From Acanthochlamys bracteata (taxonomy: Eukaryota > Streptophyta > Magnoliopsida > Pandanales > Velloziaceae): a DNA stretch of 64,000 nt. The translations under genes and the position numbers were made by a program. The notes below the pieces were generated by a model. That model was not told the DNA's origin. It saw only the letters and a list, made by a program, of their open reading frames with translations, and did no database searches. The DNA lies in the NCBI GenBank assembly GCA_019914995.1, contig CM034145.1, forward strand, positions 496,001-560,000, read 5' to 3'. Shown here piece by piece: positions 60,665 through 64,000 of the stretch. Every line of letters begins with the position of its first letter. The stretch's first letter is position 1.

Positions 60665-60893
60665 GAGACGTTTGGAATTATATTTTTCAAATGCTTTATT
60701 TTAAATTTTAATTTTTTAATTTTTAACATATATATATATATAAGTATTTAGAAAATTTATTTAAAAATTATAAAAATTTTACATAATAAAATTTTCTTAT
60801 TATATATATATTTTTTATTATTTTTTAAAAATAAAAAAATAAAATATTTTTTATTTTAAAAAACTTTAATTTATAATTACTTCCAAATATCTC
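60665..60893. repeat. MITE-like repeat, family A
   Basis: It begins GAGACGTTTGGAATTATATTT and ends ATTACTTCCAAATATCTC, about 15 bp of imperfect inverted repeat. The A/T interior matches the family. Confidence 0.6.
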
Positions 60894-62746
60894 AATAGAT
60901 GAGTCTTGAAAAATAAGCATAGAGTTAACATAATCTAAGACGATGGTAATAACATAAGTTAGTGAAGCCACTAAGCAAAACACTAGGTAATTAAATTATT
61001 ATGTCCTCATTATGTCTTTAATTAGCTAGACAATGAAGGAAAGTCATTATCGATATGATTGTATTAGTTTAATTATCGCGATTTCACAAGAGCGACACCC
61101 ACGAGTGAGATCGATATGGTTGCTTAAATTATATGCGTGCACGCTTACTTAACGTTAACCCACGCTAAAAAATAAGGGCCCGTTCAGAATTGAGTTCTAA
61201 AATAATAATTTTTTAATTTATATTTTTAATAAATTTTATAAGATTTTATTAAAAATTTTAAATATATAAAAAAATTTTGTAATATAATTTTATTAGTAAT
61301 AAGTTTTTTAATCAATATAATATAATTTATTGATCGAATAAAAGTAAACTCACTTTTTAAAAGTATTTCTAAATTTTTGTATGGAAATATTTAGGAGTGC
61401 TTTTTAAAAAAACATTTTTCGAAAAGAAGAAATATTTTAAAAATTTTTTAAAATAAGTTCTATTTTTTATTTAAATAAATAATAATAATAAATAAATAAT
61501 TTTATGACATAAAATTTTTTGTATTTTAAAAAATTTTTAAATAAATTATTTTAAAAACTTTATTAAAAAACATAAAATAAAATATCGGTAAAGAAAAGCT
61601 CGTGCAAACATGCTTATCAACGAAAGATCAAAGATTCAATTAACTAGATTTCTACATCACGAAAAAAATTAATATAAATCAAGACAGACGACCGTAGATT
61701 ACGGAGACTAAGAAGGCAGTGATCCTCATTAATTTAATGCCCCTGTGCATTCCATTATACAATAATCACAATAATAATAAAAACATATGAATGTATTTAT
61801 TTATTTGAAGTGAAATTTATAAAAATAAAAATAAAGTTAAGATCAAAAGAATATTTTTTATATTGGGGATGTATGGGAGTGTTATAAATAAAAATTTTAA
61901 AATAAAATTATTTTAAAATATTTTTTAAAATAAGTTATATTTAATAACAATAATAAGTAATAATAATTTTTATGATGTAAATTTTTTTATATTTAAAAAT
62001 TTGTTAATAGATTTTATAAAATACTTTTATTACAAACCTAAAATCAACAAAATTTAAAAATTCTCAAATAATATACTGAAAAATAAATATAAGTTTTAAG
62101 TATAATCATAAATATGTTGAAAATTTTATTACTAAATATGCAAAGACATTAAGGATGTGACCTACATTCCCTGTCACATTTTATTTCAAGAACTATTAAC
62201 ACCATCTATGTTACCAATTCCAAGAACAACTTAGCCATGAAACTTGAGAACAACTTTTGTTGACATGAGATATGAATGCACACTCCTCAACTACTACTAG
62301 TTCCACATTTAAAAAATTTACAAAAGAAAAAGTTTTGATGAAAGAATTCAAAAATACAGAATGAAATAATCACATGAATAGGAAGGGTGACAAGATGTAA
62401 CATAAGGTGTGGGATTGAGAAATGGGTGATTTACAATGTGATTGCAGGCATAGGGAACAATAAACAAATGTAATATATACATTTATTTAACATTTCTTTC
62501 TCTTATCAACTTTTATACACACAGATATTTAATAAATAATAAAAGGCTTAAAATCCCAATATGTCTTCTTCTTTTCTTTCCATTCTATTGTCTTTTCTAG
62601 GAGATTTTGCAATAAAAGTTATTTGCAAATTTGACCCCATATTATAGTTTTGGCAGTTTCAACTTCATTTGTAACTTGACAAAAAATCTCAAACTAAATA
62701 TTTTTGGGAAAATTTTTATTTTAAACACACTCAAACAACACATGTG

Positions 62747-63002
62747 GGGTCGTTTGGAATTGCGTTTTCTAAACATTTTTTTTATTTTTTATTTTCTATT
62801 TTTAATATATATTTTATAAATATTTAAAAATTTTATTTAAAATTTTAGAAAGTGTAAAAAACTTTTATATAGTGAGATTTTTTATTGCATATTTTTATTA
62901 TTTTTTTAAAAATAAAAAAGTAAAACTTATTTAAAAAAAATAAAATAAAAATACTTTCTATTTTAAAAAAATTCTATTGTATAAGCACTTCCAAGCGCTC
63001 CC
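62747..63002. repeat. MITE-like repeat, family A
   Basis: It begins GGGTCGTTTGGAATTGCG and ends TAAGCACTTCCAAGCGCTCC. The interior reads through the same landmarks as the copies at 16996 and 22684, including AGAAAGTGTAAAAAACTTTTA. Confidence 0.6.
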
Positions 63003-64000
63003 ATAGTCTCATAGGTTTATAGCAGAGATCTGTATTTGAATAAATAATAGTATAAGGGGTTGGATGTGTAAGAAAAGATTACCGTCCTAATATGTAAAAA
63101 GTGTTACTGAAATCTTCTATGTCTTTGTGCCGTGCATGCCATAGTTCATGCAAGTGTGTATATGAAGTAGACAACAATGACAAGGAGACCAAAGGCATGC
63201 ACACATTGCACACCTAGAGAAAGAATATATTTATAAAGAAACAAAAAACATTTCTATCCCTTCCCACTGTTGATAATACAGGAAAGAGAGAAGAGGGGAC
63301 AACTCTGTCCCCCTCAAATGGAATCCCAATGAACATTAAAATAAAAAATAAAAAAAGCCTTGATCACCATTTTGTGAGGCAAACTGCCTGCCTTGAGAGT
63401 AACCCAAAATTCTCCATCAACATATTAATATAGCTTTGGATTTGAGAATTTTTATTTGTTCATGTGAAAATGACCAAAGTTTTTAGACTAAGGTCTCATA
63501 TTGAATACCATTTGAGAACTTTTCAAAATTTTATATTATTTTTAAATAAATTTTTTAATAATATTTTTATAAAATTTATTTAAAATTTTTAAAATAAAAA
63601 TTGGATTTATACCAAAATCTTATTAATTTTTTAAAAATAGTTGAGAATTCAAAGAAATAGGTCAAATTGGTTAAGGACTCGTATTAATTGCATTTAAAAT
63701 TAAATTTCATAAAAGTAAATTTTGATAAAAATATTATTATATAAGAGTACACTTCGGAATGAAATCACAAATAAAATTTTGAGTTAAAATATTTAATAGA
63801 AATAAAATTTGATGTACAAATAAAATTAAAATTAATATTTATAAGATATAAAATGATTGATCTAAAAAATTAAAGTGAAACATAAAAATTTTTTACAATT
63901 AAAACATGGACGACTGAAACTGTAATCCAAATATTTTTGGTGGGTACTGATGGAACATGAACAGAGACTTAAAATAGAAGGAAGAAAGAACAAAGTCTCA

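Larger units (their letters stand above)
58325..64000. other. AT-rich intergenic spacer
   Basis: The first ~150 bp are 3' UTR of the zinc-finger gene. I see no further gene. The stretch holds family A repeats at 60665-60893 and 62747-63002, degenerate relatives at 61180-61600, an (ATC)n run near 59858 and a (TTATG)n run near 60003. At 63690-63920 is a weak family B-like stretch. Confidence 0.5.

Noticed and set aside
1-64000. CRISPR arrays, operons, phage or bacterial insertion sequences
   Set aside because: The window is plant nuclear DNA; repeats are dispersed MITEs and tandem duplicates, and no regularly spaced short repeats were seen.

Overview
This window is nuclear DNA from a flowering plant, most likely a eudicot. 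Genes carry GT-AG introns. Gene islands of moderate GC are separated by very AT-rich spacers full of short non-coding repeats. The recognisable proteins are plant-specific: a WIP-type zinc finger, N-glycan beta-1,2-xylosyltransferase, UPL5, an LRR receptor kinase of the non-RD class, and an ADP/ATP carrier with a plant-type presequence. The species cannot be named from the sequence.

Layout. 2.0-4.0 kb: an acidic Glu/Ala/Gln-rich protein gene with a 15-nt first coding exon, followed by a decayed second copy of its exon 2. 5.0-6.8 kb: two small genes on the minus strand, a secreted cysteine-rich protein and a 100-residue protein of unknown function. 9.8-16.2 kb: two minus-strand genes head to tail, an organellar-type threonyl-tRNA synthetase (8 coding exons, one GC-AG intron) and an LRR receptor kinase whose only intron is 81 nt and stop-free. 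18-22 kb: a locus that looks spliced and transcribed but has no long reading frame, with a SINE-like insertion and three tandem copies of a ~375-bp unit. 23.8-27.9 kb: HECT ubiquitin ligase UPL5 (plus strand). 29.6-33.1 kb: beta-1,2-xylosyltransferase (minus). 34.2-34.7 kb: an F-box-like relic. 35.5-39.6 kb: mitochondrial ADP/ATP carrier (minus) with a 2.2-kb leader intron that contains a complete hAT-like non-autonomous transposon. 40.5-40.9 kb: a second transposon of similar style. 43.6-44.3 kb: a small two-exon gene for a protein with a C-terminal membrane segment. 44.5-55.7 kb: no recognisable gene. 56.2-58.3 kb: a WIP/NTT-type C2H2 zinc-finger transcription factor with three short upstream ORFs. 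58.3-64 kb: AT-rich spacer and repeats.

The genes do not form a pathway. They are an ordinary mix of housekeeping functions (organellar translation, mitochondrial nucleotide exchange, Golgi glycosylation, ubiquitination) and regulatory or defence functions (receptor kinase, zinc finger). I found no clear new biological system. The features most worth following up are the stop-free intron in the kinase APE motif, the duplicated last exon of the acidic gene, the GC-AG intron, the two transposons with matching target duplications, and three AT-rich MITE-like families that make up much of the intergenic DNA.
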